Numbered from the stretch's first letter, positions 25,789 to 34,935 are shown. The stretch is 64,000 nucleotides of DNA from Moorena sp. SIOASIH (GCF_010671925.1 NZ_JAAHIH010000009.1:186001-250000); one strand, 5' to 3'. The notes: a model not told the origin generated them from the letters alone. A program made the numbers and translations.

Positions 25789-26538
25789 ATGAAAAAGTTA
25801 AAGAACAAAATTGCAGTTGTTACCGGGGGGAATAGTGGCATAGGTTTGGCTACGGCAAAAGCTTTTGTTCGTGAAGGAGCAAAAGTAATTATCATGGGAC
25901 GCAATTCAGTTACTTTAAAGCAAGCTGTTCAAGCTTTGGGAGAAGATGCAGTGGGGGTACAAGGTGATGTCAGTAACTTAAACGATATTGATCGACTTTA
26001 CGAAAAAGTAAATGAAGTATATGGCTATCTTGATATTTTATTTGTTAATGCTGGAATTAATCGGTTATCTAAAATTACGCAGATTACCGAAGACTTATTT
26101 GATGAAATTATAAACGTTAATCTCAAAGGGGCTTTTTTTACTATTCAAAAAGCACTTCCCTTGCTTAAAGACCGAAGTTCAATTATATTGAATACGTCTG
26201 CAATTGCGGCATTAGGCATCCCAGAAATCAGTATTTATTCAGCCAGTAAAGCTGCATTGCGTTCCCTAGCTAGAACGATTTCAGTTGAGTTATTAGACAG
26301 AAAAATACGAGTAAATGCTGTTGCTCCTGGTGCAGTTGAAACATCTATTTTGAGCCGCTACAATATCCCTCAAGAAAAACTTGTTAACCTAGGTAGTCAA
26401 TGTTTTAATAGAATTCCAACCAAACGAATAGGAAGTGTTGAAGAAGTTGCCAAAGCAGTGGTTTTTTTAGCCTCAGATGATGCTTCCTATATAATAGGTT
26501 GCGAACTTGCTGTTGATGGAGGAATGACCCAACTTTAA
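25789..26538 (+). CDS. Short-chain dehydrogenase/reductase, possible hydroxysteroid dehydrogenase
   Basis: 249 residues of the classical SDR family: cofactor motif TGGNSGIG at 12-19, NAG at 87-89, catalytic Ser in NTSA near 137, and Tyr150-x3-Lys154 (YSASK). The end GCELAVDGGMTQL is typical. It is 21 bases upstream of the squalene-epoxidase-like gene and clearly in the same operon. Classical SDRs of this size include 3-alpha/17-beta-hydroxysteroid dehydrogenases as well as FabG-like reductases. Context argues for oxidation or reduction of a sterol hydroxyl/ketone, but the sequence alone cannot fix the substrate. Confidence 0.85.
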   Translation: MKKLKNKIAVVTGGNSGIGLATAKAFVREGAKVIIMGRNSVTLKQAVQALGEDAVGVQGDVSNLNDIDRLYEKVNEVYGYLDILFVNAGINRLSKITQITEDLFDEIINVNLKGAFFTIQKALPLLKDRSSIILNTSAIAALGIPEISIYSASKAALRSLARTISVELLDRKIRVNAVAPGAVETSILSRYNIPQEKLVNLGSQCFNRIPTKRIGSVEEVAKAVVFLASDDASYIIGCELAVDGGMTQL

Positions 26539-26559
26539 ACGGGGCATTATCTAGAAAAT

Positions 26560-27882
26560 ATGAAATTAATATCTAAACCTTTTGATGTGGTTATTATCGG
26601 TGCTGGACCAGTTGGTTGCGTTACGGCAATGAGTCTAGCAAATTGCGGTGAAAGAGTTCTTTTATTAGAAGCCAATCCTAACGGTTTAAGACGACTGGCT
26701 GGTGAATGGTTACATCCCCCTGCCTTGAAGATTTTACAAAATCTAGGAATGGAACAATTAATCTCTACTTTGAGAGCAAACTATGTCAGTGGTTTGGGTT
26801 TTGTGGTATTTCCCGATGATGGAACCGAGCCGATTAAATTAAATTATCCTAATCATAACTTAGGATTTAGCTGTGAACATAACACGTTGGTTAAAGCCTT
26901 ACGAAAAGCAATTTTAACCTGTCCTAATATTCAGTATATTCCGTTTGCTAAAGTCACGCATATCGAAGGCAAAACAGTAATTTTTTATAATAAGGTTATC
27001 AACAAAAAACAAAGCGTTTTTAGTGAAACTATTATTGGTGCAGATGGTCGCTCATCAATCGTTCGGAAGCATTTAGGTATACTATATAAATACCACTTAA
27101 TTTCCTACATGGGAGGTTTATTATTAGAAAATGTTACTCTTCCTTGGGAAGGCTTCGGACATGTTTTTTTGGGTGGAATTGGCCCCGCTTTAGTCTATCG
27201 AATTGGCTGTAACCAAGTTCGTATCTGTCTTGATGTTCCAGTTAAATACTTCAGAAGCTCTCGAAATATAGCTGCTTTTTTGTGGGATGCTTACAGCCCA
27301 GTATTACCTAAAACTTTACTTTCTTCATTTCGATATGCTTTGGAAAATCGATCAATTGCTTGGTGTGCCAATCAATTTAGTCCTCGAGTCTGTTATGGGA
27401 GCAAAAATCTAACTTTAGTTGGAGATGCAACAGGATGCTATCATCCAATTACAGCAACAGGTATGACTCTTGGTTTTCAGGATGCAGAGCGTCTAGCAAC
27501 CAGCAAAAACTTTCAAGCATTTCAACGCGATCGTCTTATTCGTACTTATGTTCCTGAATTACTCGCTTTGACTCTTTACCAAGTTTTTACCCGATTAGAT
27601 TATGGTACCGTAGCTATTCGTCAGGCAGTTTATCAAATGTGGCGACAATATCCTGATGAATGTTACCGTACAATGCGTCTACTTTCTGGTGAAGAAACGA
27701 AGATTTTATCTTTTAGTGGTTCTTTTACAAAGGGTTTGGGAATAGCTGTCAGTCAGCTAATCAGAGATAAAATCAGTATGAATCATGGAATAGAAAATAT
27801 TTCAACTTTAGCTGCTTTTAAAGAATGGATTGAATTACCATTGAGAATAGCTCTCCATCGTCTTTCAAAAAATTACCATTAG
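26560..27882 (+). CDS. Squalene-epoxidase-like FAD monooxygenase
   Basis: 440 residues. The FAD site IIGAGPVG is at 12-19, a RLAGEWLHPPALKILQNLG-type segment (45-63) occupies the place of the GELLQPGG motif of squalene monooxygenases, a DG motif GADGRSSIVR is at 160-169, and the second FAD motif GDATGCYHPITATGMT (288-303) matches the family's GDxxxxxHPxTxxGMT pattern. Squalene epoxidase makes 2,3-oxidosqualene, the substrate of a DCTAE cyclase, and no other epoxidase candidate is in the window. It shares an operon with the SDR. A UbiH-like ubiquinone hydroxylase is an alternative, but the HPxTxxGM motif and the cluster favour squalene. Confidence 0.83.
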   Translation: MKLISKPFDVVIIGAGPVGCVTAMSLANCGERVLLLEANPNGLRRLAGEWLHPPALKILQNLGMEQLISTLRANYVSGLGFVVFPDDGTEPIKLNYPNHNLGFSCEHNTLVKALRKAILTCPNIQYIPFAKVTHIEGKTVIFYNKVINKKQSVFSETIIGADGRSSIVRKHLGILYKYHLISYMGGLLLENVTLPWEGFGHVFLGGIGPALVYRIGCNQVRICLDVPVKYFRSSRNIAAFLWDAYSPVLPKTLLSSFRYALENRSIAWCANQFSPRVCYGSKNLTLVGDATGCYHPITATGMTLGFQDAERLATSKNFQAFQRDRLIRTYVPELLALTLYQVFTRLDYGTVAIRQAVYQMWRQYPDECYRTMRLLSGEETKILSFSGSFTKGLGIAVSQLIRDKISMNHGIENISTLAAFKEWIELPLRIALHRLSKNYH

Positions 27883-28054
27883 GATAAATTTTGTCCTCCT
27901 ACTTGAACTGGTACCTAGAGTTTGGAAGCTAGAGGGGCGACAAGCGCCCCCTAACCCTTGATATATATTAAATTGGTCGAATTATGCTAAAAAAAGATAG
28001 GTCATAAATTGTCAATACGATCTATCAATTGAGAAGGATCCCAGAATTAGATCA

Positions 28055-28136
28055 GGTAGTGGTAAAGATGTAGTGATTTTGCTACGGTAAGCGTCAAGGT
28101 TTCAGGAGTTAAAATCACTACTTGTGTACCACTACC
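28055..28136. mobile_element. MITE-like hairpin (family GTAGTGATTTT, copy 1)
   Basis: 26-base arms beginning GGTAGTGGTAAAGATG and ending CCACTACC, with three mismatches, around a 30-base loop. A related hairpin with the same GTAGTGATTTT/AAAATCACTAC core lies at 28312-28362. Both are in the gene-free stretch after the epoxidase gene and could also act as transcription stops. Confidence 0.65.
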
Positions 28137-28179
28137 TTATGAGAAATCAGCAAGATTGTTCATAACCTATTTATACATG

Positions 28180-28306
28180 CTATAGCGTTTATCATAGCTA
28201 TGAGGTACAGAGATTTTTTTCCTTATTACCTATTCCCTGCTCCCTAATTCCCTGTTCCCTAAAACCCATAAAATTGGACTTCATGAGGAAAGAGAATTGC
28301 TATATA
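28180..28306. repeat. Possible MITE (family GCTATAGCGTTTAT...GAATTGCTATA)
   Basis: The start (TATAGCGTTTATCATAGCTATGAGGTAC) and end (GAGAATTGCTATATA) resemble 61698-61816. The interior is a TCCCTATTCCCTG-type low-complexity stretch. Boundaries are uncertain. Confidence 0.45.
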
Positions 28307-28311
28307 TACAA

Positions 28312-28362
28312 GTAGTGATTTTAGCTCCGGTTACCTTCACCAGACCTTATAAAAATCACTAC
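28312..28362. mobile_element. MITE-like hairpin (family GTAGTGATTTT, copy 2)
   Basis: Shorter relative of 28055-28136: arms GTAGTGATTTT (28312-28322) and AAAATCACTAC (28352-28362), loop sequence partly alike. Confidence 0.6.
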
Positions 28363-28418
28363 ATGTTTCCGACTACCCAAAGTCGAAGAAAATGCCACAA
28401 AATATTGATTAAAGAGTT

Positions 28419-28994
28419 CTATTGATCGACCAACGGGCCATAGGGAAGGGGAGAAAAGCTTGGGTCGCTACCATCTTCAAACCAGTAGTGTATATGACCT
28501 TCTATAAACTCGTCGCGGCTGATGGAACCGTTGCCATCAACATCAATGCTATCGAAAGCCTGATCGGCGCGGTCAGGGTCCTCTTCCCCGAAATATATTG
28601 CCAGATACTTCCGGTACTCTTTACTGGAGATCTCTCCGGAGTTATCGGTGTCGATGAGATCAAAAAAGACCTCGTTCTTGCGCCTAGCCACTTCCCGTGC
28701 CGATTCGACCAACGTCACTGCCTTCGCAGCGTTGGCGACGCACTCTTCTTCGCTGATTCTGGTGTTGCCATCGACCGGAGCCCCTCCAGCCATCATGTTC
28801 TTAAACAGGGCGCGAAACAGCTCCCGGATTTCTTGAGATCTCGACGGATCACCTCCAAGTTCGACCAACCTGTCTGCGGTATGTTCGTAGTCGGAGAGGG
28901 ACAAGAATCCATCTCCATCGACATCCATGGCCTGGAAGAAAGTTTTCACCCTGGCAACCCAAACACTGGATGACAAAAACTTTTCTGGAGACAT
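28419..28994 (-). CDS. EF-hand calcium-binding protein (second family member)
   Basis: 191 residues with EF-hand loops DVDGDGFLSLSD, a degenerate DGNTRISEEE, DTDNSGEISSKE and DVDGNGSISRDE: a four-hand calexcitin/calerythrin-type layout. It differs markedly from the EF-hand protein at 22176-22718, so it is not a recent duplicate. No signal peptide. It lies convergent to the SDR-epoxidase operon, so two EF-hand genes bracket the IS region and epoxidase. Any link between calcium and sterol synthesis is speculation. Confidence 0.85.
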   Translation of the reverse strand: MSPEKFLSSSVWVARVKTFFQAMDVDGDGFLSLSDYEHTADRLVELGGDPSRSQEIRELFRALFKNMMAGGAPVDGNTRISEEECVANAAKAVTLVESAREVARRKNEVFFDLIDTDNSGEISSKEYRKYLAIYFGEEDPDRADQAFDSIDVDGNGSISRDEFIEGHIHYWFEDGSDPSFSPLPYGPLVDQ

Positions 28995-29160
28995 TTTTCC
29001 TAAGTTCCGTAATAAATTCCGGTTGATTGTACCAGCCTCGACTGGGTTTTGTCAAAACGGCGCAGGTGGCTGGCATTAAAGGTTGAGGGATTTAGCCAGA
29101 GTCCCAATCGAGAAAATTATCTAGCCTTTCTCATAATAATTAAATCCACAGCATTTTGTC

Positions 29161-29204
29161 CCGACTCCCGACTCCCGACTCCCGACTCCCGACTCCCGAC
29201 TCCC
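29161..29204. repeat. Tandem CCGACTC repeat
   Basis: About six copies of a 7-base unit CCGACTC between the EF-hand gene and ccmN. Simple-sequence expansion; no coding role. Confidence 0.85.
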
Positions 29205-29224
29205 TAAAAGCTAATTGAGACATG

Positions 29225-29971
29225 CTATGTATCTTTGCTAGGACTATTAAAAGATTGATTGTAAGGAAACAGAGTATCCAGTAATCGATTCAAGCTCCCC
29301 TGGCCATGAACAGTAGGCTGAGTCTTCGGGGCTGGTGATTCTGTCTGCGACTCAGCGGTCGTCTCAGCCTCAATAGAGTCTGTAGTATTAGTCTCTGTAG
29401 TATTAGTCTCTATAGTATTAGTCTCTATAGTATTGGTATCTGTAGTATTAGTCTCTGTGGTATTAGTCTCTGTTGTATCTGTAGCCACCGTGGTATTGGT
29501 GGATGGCACTTGACCATTCACAGATTCCGTGGTAAAGCTTTGATCAGGTACAGCTGATGACAACTCCTGAGGTTTCTGCTCCAAAGTATCAGGAGTTGGT
29601 TGAGACTGCTCCGGTAATGGACGCCCCTTATCCCCCAACACCGAAGCTGATGGCACTACTTGTAGGGATTCTACAGAATGATTCCAAATTGTCGTCAGGG
29701 AGCCAATACTAGCATTAGCGCCAATTTTTACCTTCCCCACGACCAGAACCCCAGCTCCCAAACTCGCTCCTGATTCCACCTCCAGAGTACCTTTGTGAGC
29801 ATGAAGAATTGCTCCCATACCGATACAAACACCAGCTGCAATCGTTATTTTACTATCTGGATCCGCTCGCAAAATTACCCCTGCTGAAATAACAGCACTA
29901 GGATCAATGCTCACATTTCCTTCCACGTATATATGAGAATTATTACTCAATAGAAGTTTAGGCAAGTGCAT
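29225..29971 (-). CDS. ccmN: Carboxysome assembly protein CcmN
   Basis: 248 residues from the ATG at 29971 (upstream GTG at 29980 is less likely by family N-terminus). The N-terminal half is a left-handed beta-helix of hexapeptide repeats (IDPSAVISAGVILRADPDSKITIAAG...). The C-terminal ~18 residues (LNRLLDTLFPYNQSF) form the amphipathic encapsulation peptide that binds the shell. Between them is a linker unusually rich in Thr/Asn/Glu, built from repeated TETNT/IETNT pentapeptides around residues 168-200. CcmN bridges CcmM-RuBisCO and the CcmK shell. Last gene of the ccm operon, about 620 bases after ccmM. Confidence 0.92.
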   Translation of the reverse strand: MHLPKLLLSNNSHIYVEGNVSIDPSAVISAGVILRADPDSKITIAAGVCIGMGAILHAHKGTLEVESGASLGAGVLVVGKVKIGANASIGSLTTIWNHSVESLQVVPSASVLGDKGRPLPEQSQPTPDTLEQKPQELSSAVPDQSFTTESVNGQVPSTNTTVATDTTETNTTETNTTDTNTIETNTIETNTTETNTTDSIEAETTAESQTESPAPKTQPTVHGQGSLNRLLDTLFPYNQSFNSPSKDT

Positions 29972-30270
29972 AATTGGCACAGTAGACTTCTTGCAGAAGT
30001 CGGGAACAGGGAACAGGGAACAGGGAACAGAGCCGAAAAATTGAAGCCAATAGTATCATAAGGATACTTTTGCAAAAGATTTAGTATGTTTAGCATTGGA
30101 AAACAGTCACACATTGTTCAGAAATTGATTAGTGAAATTGATTAGTGAATCACTTCAATCCCCTTACCTGCAAAGACATTTAAGTAGACTTCTTTCTACA
30201 TCCCGGTGCTAACTGTACTGGTATAGAGTGGAGTATCTTACGATTCCAGCTAACTTTCGATAAACTGTTG

Positions 30271-30340
30271 TATCAATACCTATCAATACCTATCAATACC
30301 TATCAATACCTATCAATAACATATCAATACCTATCAATAC
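30271..30340. repeat. Tandem TATCAATACC repeat
   Basis: Six to seven copies of a 10-base unit in the ccmN-ccmM intergenic space. The same space (29972-30592) also has GGTTGACGGTTAACGG-type direct and inverted copies around 30365-30415 and a CACCTCCCACACCTCCC run near 30525-30545. No gene is seen. Confidence 0.85.
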
Positions 30341-30592
30341 AGTGGTTGCGACTTGTCTGTTGTAAATGGTTGACGGTTAACGGTTGACGGTTACTTGTCA
30401 ACTGTCAACTGTCAACAAAACGCGATTAATTATAGCAATAGGTCATTAGGGGTTAACAAAATCAAGAAAGTGATGCAGCCGGTATTGGGGATCCAGTGTG
30501 GCCAAAGGGGCTTCCCCCCATCTCCCCACACCTCCCACACCTCCCGCGCCCCCGCCCCTCTCTTTTCCTGTTCCCTATGCTATAGTTATAGA

Positions 30593-32269
30593 TTAGGGCT
30601 TTTGAATAATCGTCTCTAGAACACGCCGTTTAGCTTTCGGATCAATACCAATCAACCGTACATACTCACCAGCATGTTCAACCATGCAGCCTTCTAGACC
30701 TTCAATCACCTCTGAAACCCGAGTAGAGACAATGGGGGAGCAAGTCTGCCAAGAACTGGTGCGGAATCGACGTTTATCCGCATGTTCAGTACCAATGCGA
30801 TAGCCTTGGGACAACAAGTTACGGATCTGCTCAACGATATCTTGAGTCAAGGATGAACCAGAAACCTTGCTGCCATTGAATCCTGAGGATTGCGTTGAAC
30901 GGGGAGTATAGCTACTACTAGGGGAAGATTTAGCACCAGGGTTTACCGTGTCCCCAGGTTTTTGAATAATCTTTTCCATCACCCGGCGCTTGGCTTGCGG
31001 GTCAATGCCAATCAGTCGGACGTACTCACCAGCGTGGTCTGCCAAACAAGCCCCTAGGTCTGCCAAAGCCTGTGATACATTATCGGAGTTGATTCCAGGA
31101 GCACTCTTCCAGGAACTAGTCCGGAAGCGACGCTCATCAGCATACTCAATACCAATCCGATACCCTTGGGACAACAGTTGACGAACTAGATCATCCACTG
31201 ATGACTCTAAGCCATTGTTAGAGACAGCCGCAGCAGGTTGGGGAGCAGAGCTGTAGGGGCTGTAGCTAGTTGAACCAGATCCACTGGAACTCCGAGACAC
31301 TTGGCCACCCGGTTTTTGGATAATCTCTTCACACACCCGGCGTTTAGCTTTCGGGTCAATCCCAATTAGTCGGACATACTCACCAGCGTGGTCTGCCAGA
31401 CAATCATCCAAGGATTGGAGCACTTCTGATTCACGATCGGAGTGTATTCCGGAAGCACTCTTCCAGGAACTAGTACGGAAGCGACGCTCATCAGCATATT
31501 CAGCACCAATTCGGTATCCTTGGCCTAACAGTTGACGAACTCGTTGTTGAAGCTCTGAACTTAATCCTGTATTTGAAGACATTGATCTGAAAGATTTATG
31601 GGAACTATCAGGGCTACTATGACCATTAGAGTCAGCATTTTCGGCAATTTCCTTGCGGATGGGCATCATGCAGGAATCATCCTCTGCACACTGATAACCC
31701 GCCCGCAATGCCTCATTGATTGCCACCACATGGTTAGCAAACGTTCTATCTTGCTCTTCTACATCCGGTAGCCGGTCAGCTTGCTGCTGATTAGTAATCA
31801 CCGCTCCGGAAGGAACATATTTACCGGGAGGAATTTCTACATCCTGAACAAGGGCATGCATCATCACAATACAGCCCTTGCCAACTCTAGCATTAAACAC
31901 CGTAGAGCGAAAGCCAATAAAGCAATCATCCCCAATATAAGCAGGACCATGAATCAGGCTCAAGTGGGTAATCGATGCATTCTTGCCAATCCAGACCGAG
32001 TACTCTTTCTGGTCATCCCCAACAACCCGACCTTCTTCAAGACCATGAATCACAACACCATCTTGAATATTGGTGCCTTCACCGATGTAAAATGCTCCCC
32101 CTTCATCAGCTCGAATCGAGGTTCCCGAAGCAATCAATACATTGGCCGCGATCTCTACATTTCCAATAATGTTGGAAAAAGAATGGACATAAGCTGTGTC
32201 ATCAATTTTTGGTTCAGCCAGATTCCTTGACCACGGTGTTGGGGGAGCTGCCTGGGTGCTAAATGCCAT
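30593..32269 (-). CDS. ccmM: Carboxysome assembly protein CcmM (gamma-CA domain plus three SSU-like repeats)
   Basis: 558 residues from the ATG at 32269, chosen because AGGAGG lies about 9 bases upstream and the protein then begins MAFSTQAAPPTPW like known CcmM. The N-terminal ~200 residues form a gamma-carbonic-anhydrase-like beta-helix. Three RuBisCO-small-subunit-like modules follow, each with GYRIGxExADxRRFRTSSWxx, AGEYVRLIGIDPxAKRRV and Pro/Ser-rich linkers. These modules condense RuBisCO in the beta-carboxysome. Three copies is within the known 3-5. A shorter M35-type product from internal initiation is common in this family; Met252 in FRSMSSNTGLSSEL is a candidate start for it. Confidence 0.95.
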   Translation of the reverse strand: MAFSTQAAPPTPWSRNLAEPKIDDTAYVHSFSNIIGNVEIAANVLIASGTSIRADEGGAFYIGEGTNIQDGVVIHGLEEGRVVGDDQKEYSVWIGKNASITHLSLIHGPAYIGDDCFIGFRSTVFNARVGKGCIVMMHALVQDVEIPPGKYVPSGAVITNQQQADRLPDVEEQDRTFANHVVAINEALRAGYQCAEDDSCMMPIRKEIAENADSNGHSSPDSSHKSFRSMSSNTGLSSELQQRVRQLLGQGYRIGAEYADERRFRTSSWKSASGIHSDRESEVLQSLDDCLADHAGEYVRLIGIDPKAKRRVCEEIIQKPGGQVSRSSSGSGSTSYSPYSSAPQPAAAVSNNGLESSVDDLVRQLLSQGYRIGIEYADERRFRTSSWKSAPGINSDNVSQALADLGACLADHAGEYVRLIGIDPQAKRRVMEKIIQKPGDTVNPGAKSSPSSSYTPRSTQSSGFNGSKVSGSSLTQDIVEQIRNLLSQGYRIGTEHADKRRFRTSSWQTCSPIVSTRVSEVIEGLEGCMVEHAGEYVRLIGIDPKAKRRVLETIIQKP

Positions 32270-32575
32270 AGATGTTTTCCTCCTAATTTTTATTTGAGAT
32301 ACACTGTCATGAAATAGATTTTTGTCAAGCCCCACACTTGAGGATTGGGGTTAGTTATTTCTGCTGCTCCCACTCGGGAAATGTGATCATGCAGAAATTG
32401 CTGGATTGTTAATGGTTAACCTCTACCGTTATGGCTTATCGTTACAAATAACTGCTAGCTTGGAACGCTATTGGGGTCGAGTCAGAATCGAGCCATGGAT
32501 AACCACGCATAAGCTACTATCCAAAGCTACTACCCAAAGTTATTACCCAAAGCTACTATTGTCCGAACCTACTCA

Positions 32576-32875
32576 CTAATACTGGTCTTTTTTGCTGTAG
32601 AGCATGGTATTGTCCACACTGACCGTGTCAATAATCCCCACCACCATAGCGTCGATGGGACGCTTGTCACTCTGACCGACTTGCCGAGCCGCGCTGCCAC
32701 GGCTGACTAGCACCCACTCATCTAAGCCAGCACCGACTATGTCAGCTGCTACCTCATACTTGGGGAGTGGTTCTCCTGCATCATTTAGGTATTGCAGGAA
32801 AAGGAACTTAACTCCTCTAAGACTAGGATCTTTATAAGTACTAACGACCGTGCCTCGGACCTTGGCAATTTGCAT
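32576..32875 (-). CDS. ccmL: Carboxysome shell vertex protein CcmL
   Basis: 99 residues; the EutN/CcmL fold is recognisable from MQIAKVRGTVVSTYKDPSLRG, DxVGAGxxExVLVSRGSAAR and PIDAxVVGIIDTV. It forms the pentamers closing carboxysome vertices. It is third in the leftward operon, about 300 bases upstream of ccmM. No anomaly is seen. Confidence 0.96.
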   Translation of the reverse strand: MQIAKVRGTVVSTYKDPSLRGVKFLFLQYLNDAGEPLPKYEVAADIVGAGLDEWVLVSRGSAARQVGQSDKRPIDAMVVGIIDTVSVDNTMLYSKKDQY

Positions 32876-33042
32876 TGACCTAACTTATAACAGGACTTGG
32901 GGTGACAGGACTTGGGGGGAGATGGATTAGGGAGCAGTTATATGGCGAAGCCAAAACTAGTGGATCAAGCAATCTCTCCCCTCATGGTAAGCACATCCCC
33001 TACTTGACACCGGCATGTCTTGAATCTCAAATTGGCGGACGA

Positions 33043-33384
33043 TTATGGACGGTTCATCGGACGGATGGCGTTAGTACTCTCCCGGAACTGTTCCACATCT
33101 TCGGTATAACGAATTGGTAGAACATACTCCAGGTTTTCGTGAGGTCGAGCAATAATATGGGTAGATAATACCTGACCTCCATTGACACGCTTAACGTTAT
33201 CAATCCCAGCAGCTACCGAAGCTTGAACCTCAGACACATCTCCCCGGACAATCACGGTTACACGAGCGCTACCAATTTTTTCATAACCTACAAGGGTGAC
33301 ACGAGCCGCTTTCACCATCGCATCAGCGGCTTCTACAACCGCTGGAAAACCAAGGGTTTCCACCATTCCCACAGCAATTGACAT
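33043..33384 (-). CDS. ccmK1: Carboxysome shell hexamer protein CcmK1-type
   Basis: 113 residues from the ATG at 33384, which has AGGAG about 7 bases upstream; the longer open frame to 33528 lacks family similarity. BMC-domain sequence AVGMVETLGFPAVVEAADAM, GYEKIGSARVTVIVRGDVSEV and ARPHENLEYVLPIRY. The C-terminal extension (after QFRESTN) is about 10 residues longer than CcmK2, as in CcmK1. Second gene of the operon. Confidence 0.94.
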   Translation of the reverse strand: MSIAVGMVETLGFPAVVEAADAMVKAARVTLVGYEKIGSARVTVIVRGDVSEVQASVAAGIDNVKRVNGGQVLSTHIIARPHENLEYVLPIRYTEDVEQFRESTNAIRPMNRP

Positions 33385-33567
33385 GAATTTTACTCCTAGA
33401 CGTTTATCAAGATTTTGATCAACCCACGCGCTGACCACACGTGGGATGGTTGTGACGGCATATAAGCGCTCTTTGCTAAACCTATAGTCACTGCATACCA
33501 ACCAGTTCAGCACCCAAGCTTGTGCCAATTGCCTCTAGACTCTCTATGGTTTTTAGGAGCATCTTGG

Positions 33568-33879
33568 CTAATAGCTACGGAACTGTTCCACAGCTTCGCT
33601 GTAACGAATTGGTAGGACATACTCTAAGTTTTCATGGGGACGAGCGATGATGTGGGTTGATACCACCTTACCTCCATTCACCCGGTTTGCTGATTCTATC
33701 CCAGCAGATACGGAAGCTTGCACCTCGGATACATCTCCCCGCACAATCACGGTTACACGAGCGCTACCGATTTTTTCATAACCCACAAGGGTGACGCGAG
33801 CGGCTTTAACCATCGCATCAGCTGCTTCTACAACAGCTGGAAAGCCCTCAGTTTCAATCATTCCAACAGCAATTGGCAT
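33568..33879 (-). CDS. ccmK2: Carboxysome shell hexamer protein CcmK2-type
   Basis: 103 residues, typical CcmK2 length. BMC domain nearly identical to the neighbouring CcmK (AVGMIETEGFPAVVEAADAM, then GYEKIGSARVTVIVRGDV). An AGGAGAAAAG ribosome site precedes the ATG. First gene of the ccmK2-K1-L-M-N operon; its promoter should lie in the divergent region 33880-34935. Confidence 0.95.
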   Translation of the reverse strand: MPIAVGMIETEGFPAVVEAADAMVKAARVTLVGYEKIGSARVTVIVRGDVSEVQASVSAGIESANRVNGGKVVSTHIIARPHENLEYVLPIRYSEAVEQFRSY

Positions 33880-34935
33880 TTCGCTTTTCTCCTAGTGGAT
33901 TAGTCAAATAAGAGTGATGAACGCTCCCTAACTAACCTTGCAGTGTAGTTAGGGCAGTGTAGTTAGGGTTTCTCTGGCATTGCAGATAACTGCAATGTTG
34001 CCGGGTAAATCGGCGTTTTCGATACACCGTCAGAACTTGAGCCGACCAACGCCCTAGCAGGTAGCTAACTCAGGTAGCTAACTCAGGTAGCTAACTCACC
34101 TAGCTAGCTCATGTAGCTAACTATATTGGTCGTGCTTCTGTGCTTCCCTTGCTCCGGTCTTAATCCGCCTCATGGTTAGTTTGGGGGGGATTAAAGGGTG
34201 GAGGGGGGTGTGGGTTTGCCTGACCAAAAGTGATTGTTTCGCTCACCCCGGCTGAAACAAAGATAGTAGACGGGGAATGCCCTCAACATCTTTGTTTAAA
34301 GGACAACCAAAACTAAGCATAGAGAACCTTGGCGTATTTGACAATATAAAATATGATAATACTTCTTAATGAGAGACCTTAACAAAACTTAACATTCCGA
34401 GGGGGTCAGCTAGATTAGTTAACGAAAATTCACCGTTTTGGAGAATGGTTGCTTTTGTTTTATAATTTTTTTATAACTTTTAGATAAGTAATCCTCACTC
34501 AAGCCAGAATTTGAGTGCGGTCACCGAGTTCCTGGGTTACGGCACTGGGAACTGGGTCGCTCTAACCTGACTAAGGATAGATGGGTGGATAGATGGGTTG
34601 TCAAGCCTGATTTGAGCTTTAATCCCTTAGCTTGATCGGTTGTCAAGCCAGACTTGACCTTGAATAAGTTAGCTTGATGGGTTCTATAAAGGTTAATTGT
34701 ATTAATGTCAATAACCAGGGTTTATGGTAATCACCAAAAAAATATTCCGGAAAAATCGGCCTGGATTATGTCCAAGATAACCCTTAACTGATAAAGTTAT
34801 AAAAATAGTAATGATTTAAGACAAATCACCACATTATTAGCTGTAAACCGAGGAAAATCGTCACTTTAAAAAGACGTTTGGGCTAATTAGTACCGATTTT
34901 TATTTAATTGATTGCAGAAATGATGAGGTCAAGGC
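33880..34935. promoter_or_regulatory. Divergent intergenic region between ccmK2 and ndhF3
   Basis: 1056 bases without a credible gene. It must contain outward promoters for the carboxysome operon and the low-CO2 NDH-1 operon. A CAGGTAGCTAACT repeat (about five copies, 34059-34130) lies in it, as do several direct repeats around TTGTCAAGCC(T/A)GA (34600-34650). LysR-type regulation by CcmR/NdhR is known for ndhF3 operons, but I could not identify an operator with confidence. Confidence 0.5.

Noticed and set aside
33385..33528. 48-residue N-terminal extension of the ccmK1 frame
   Set aside because: No similarity to the BMC family and a good ribosome site supports the internal ATG at 33384.
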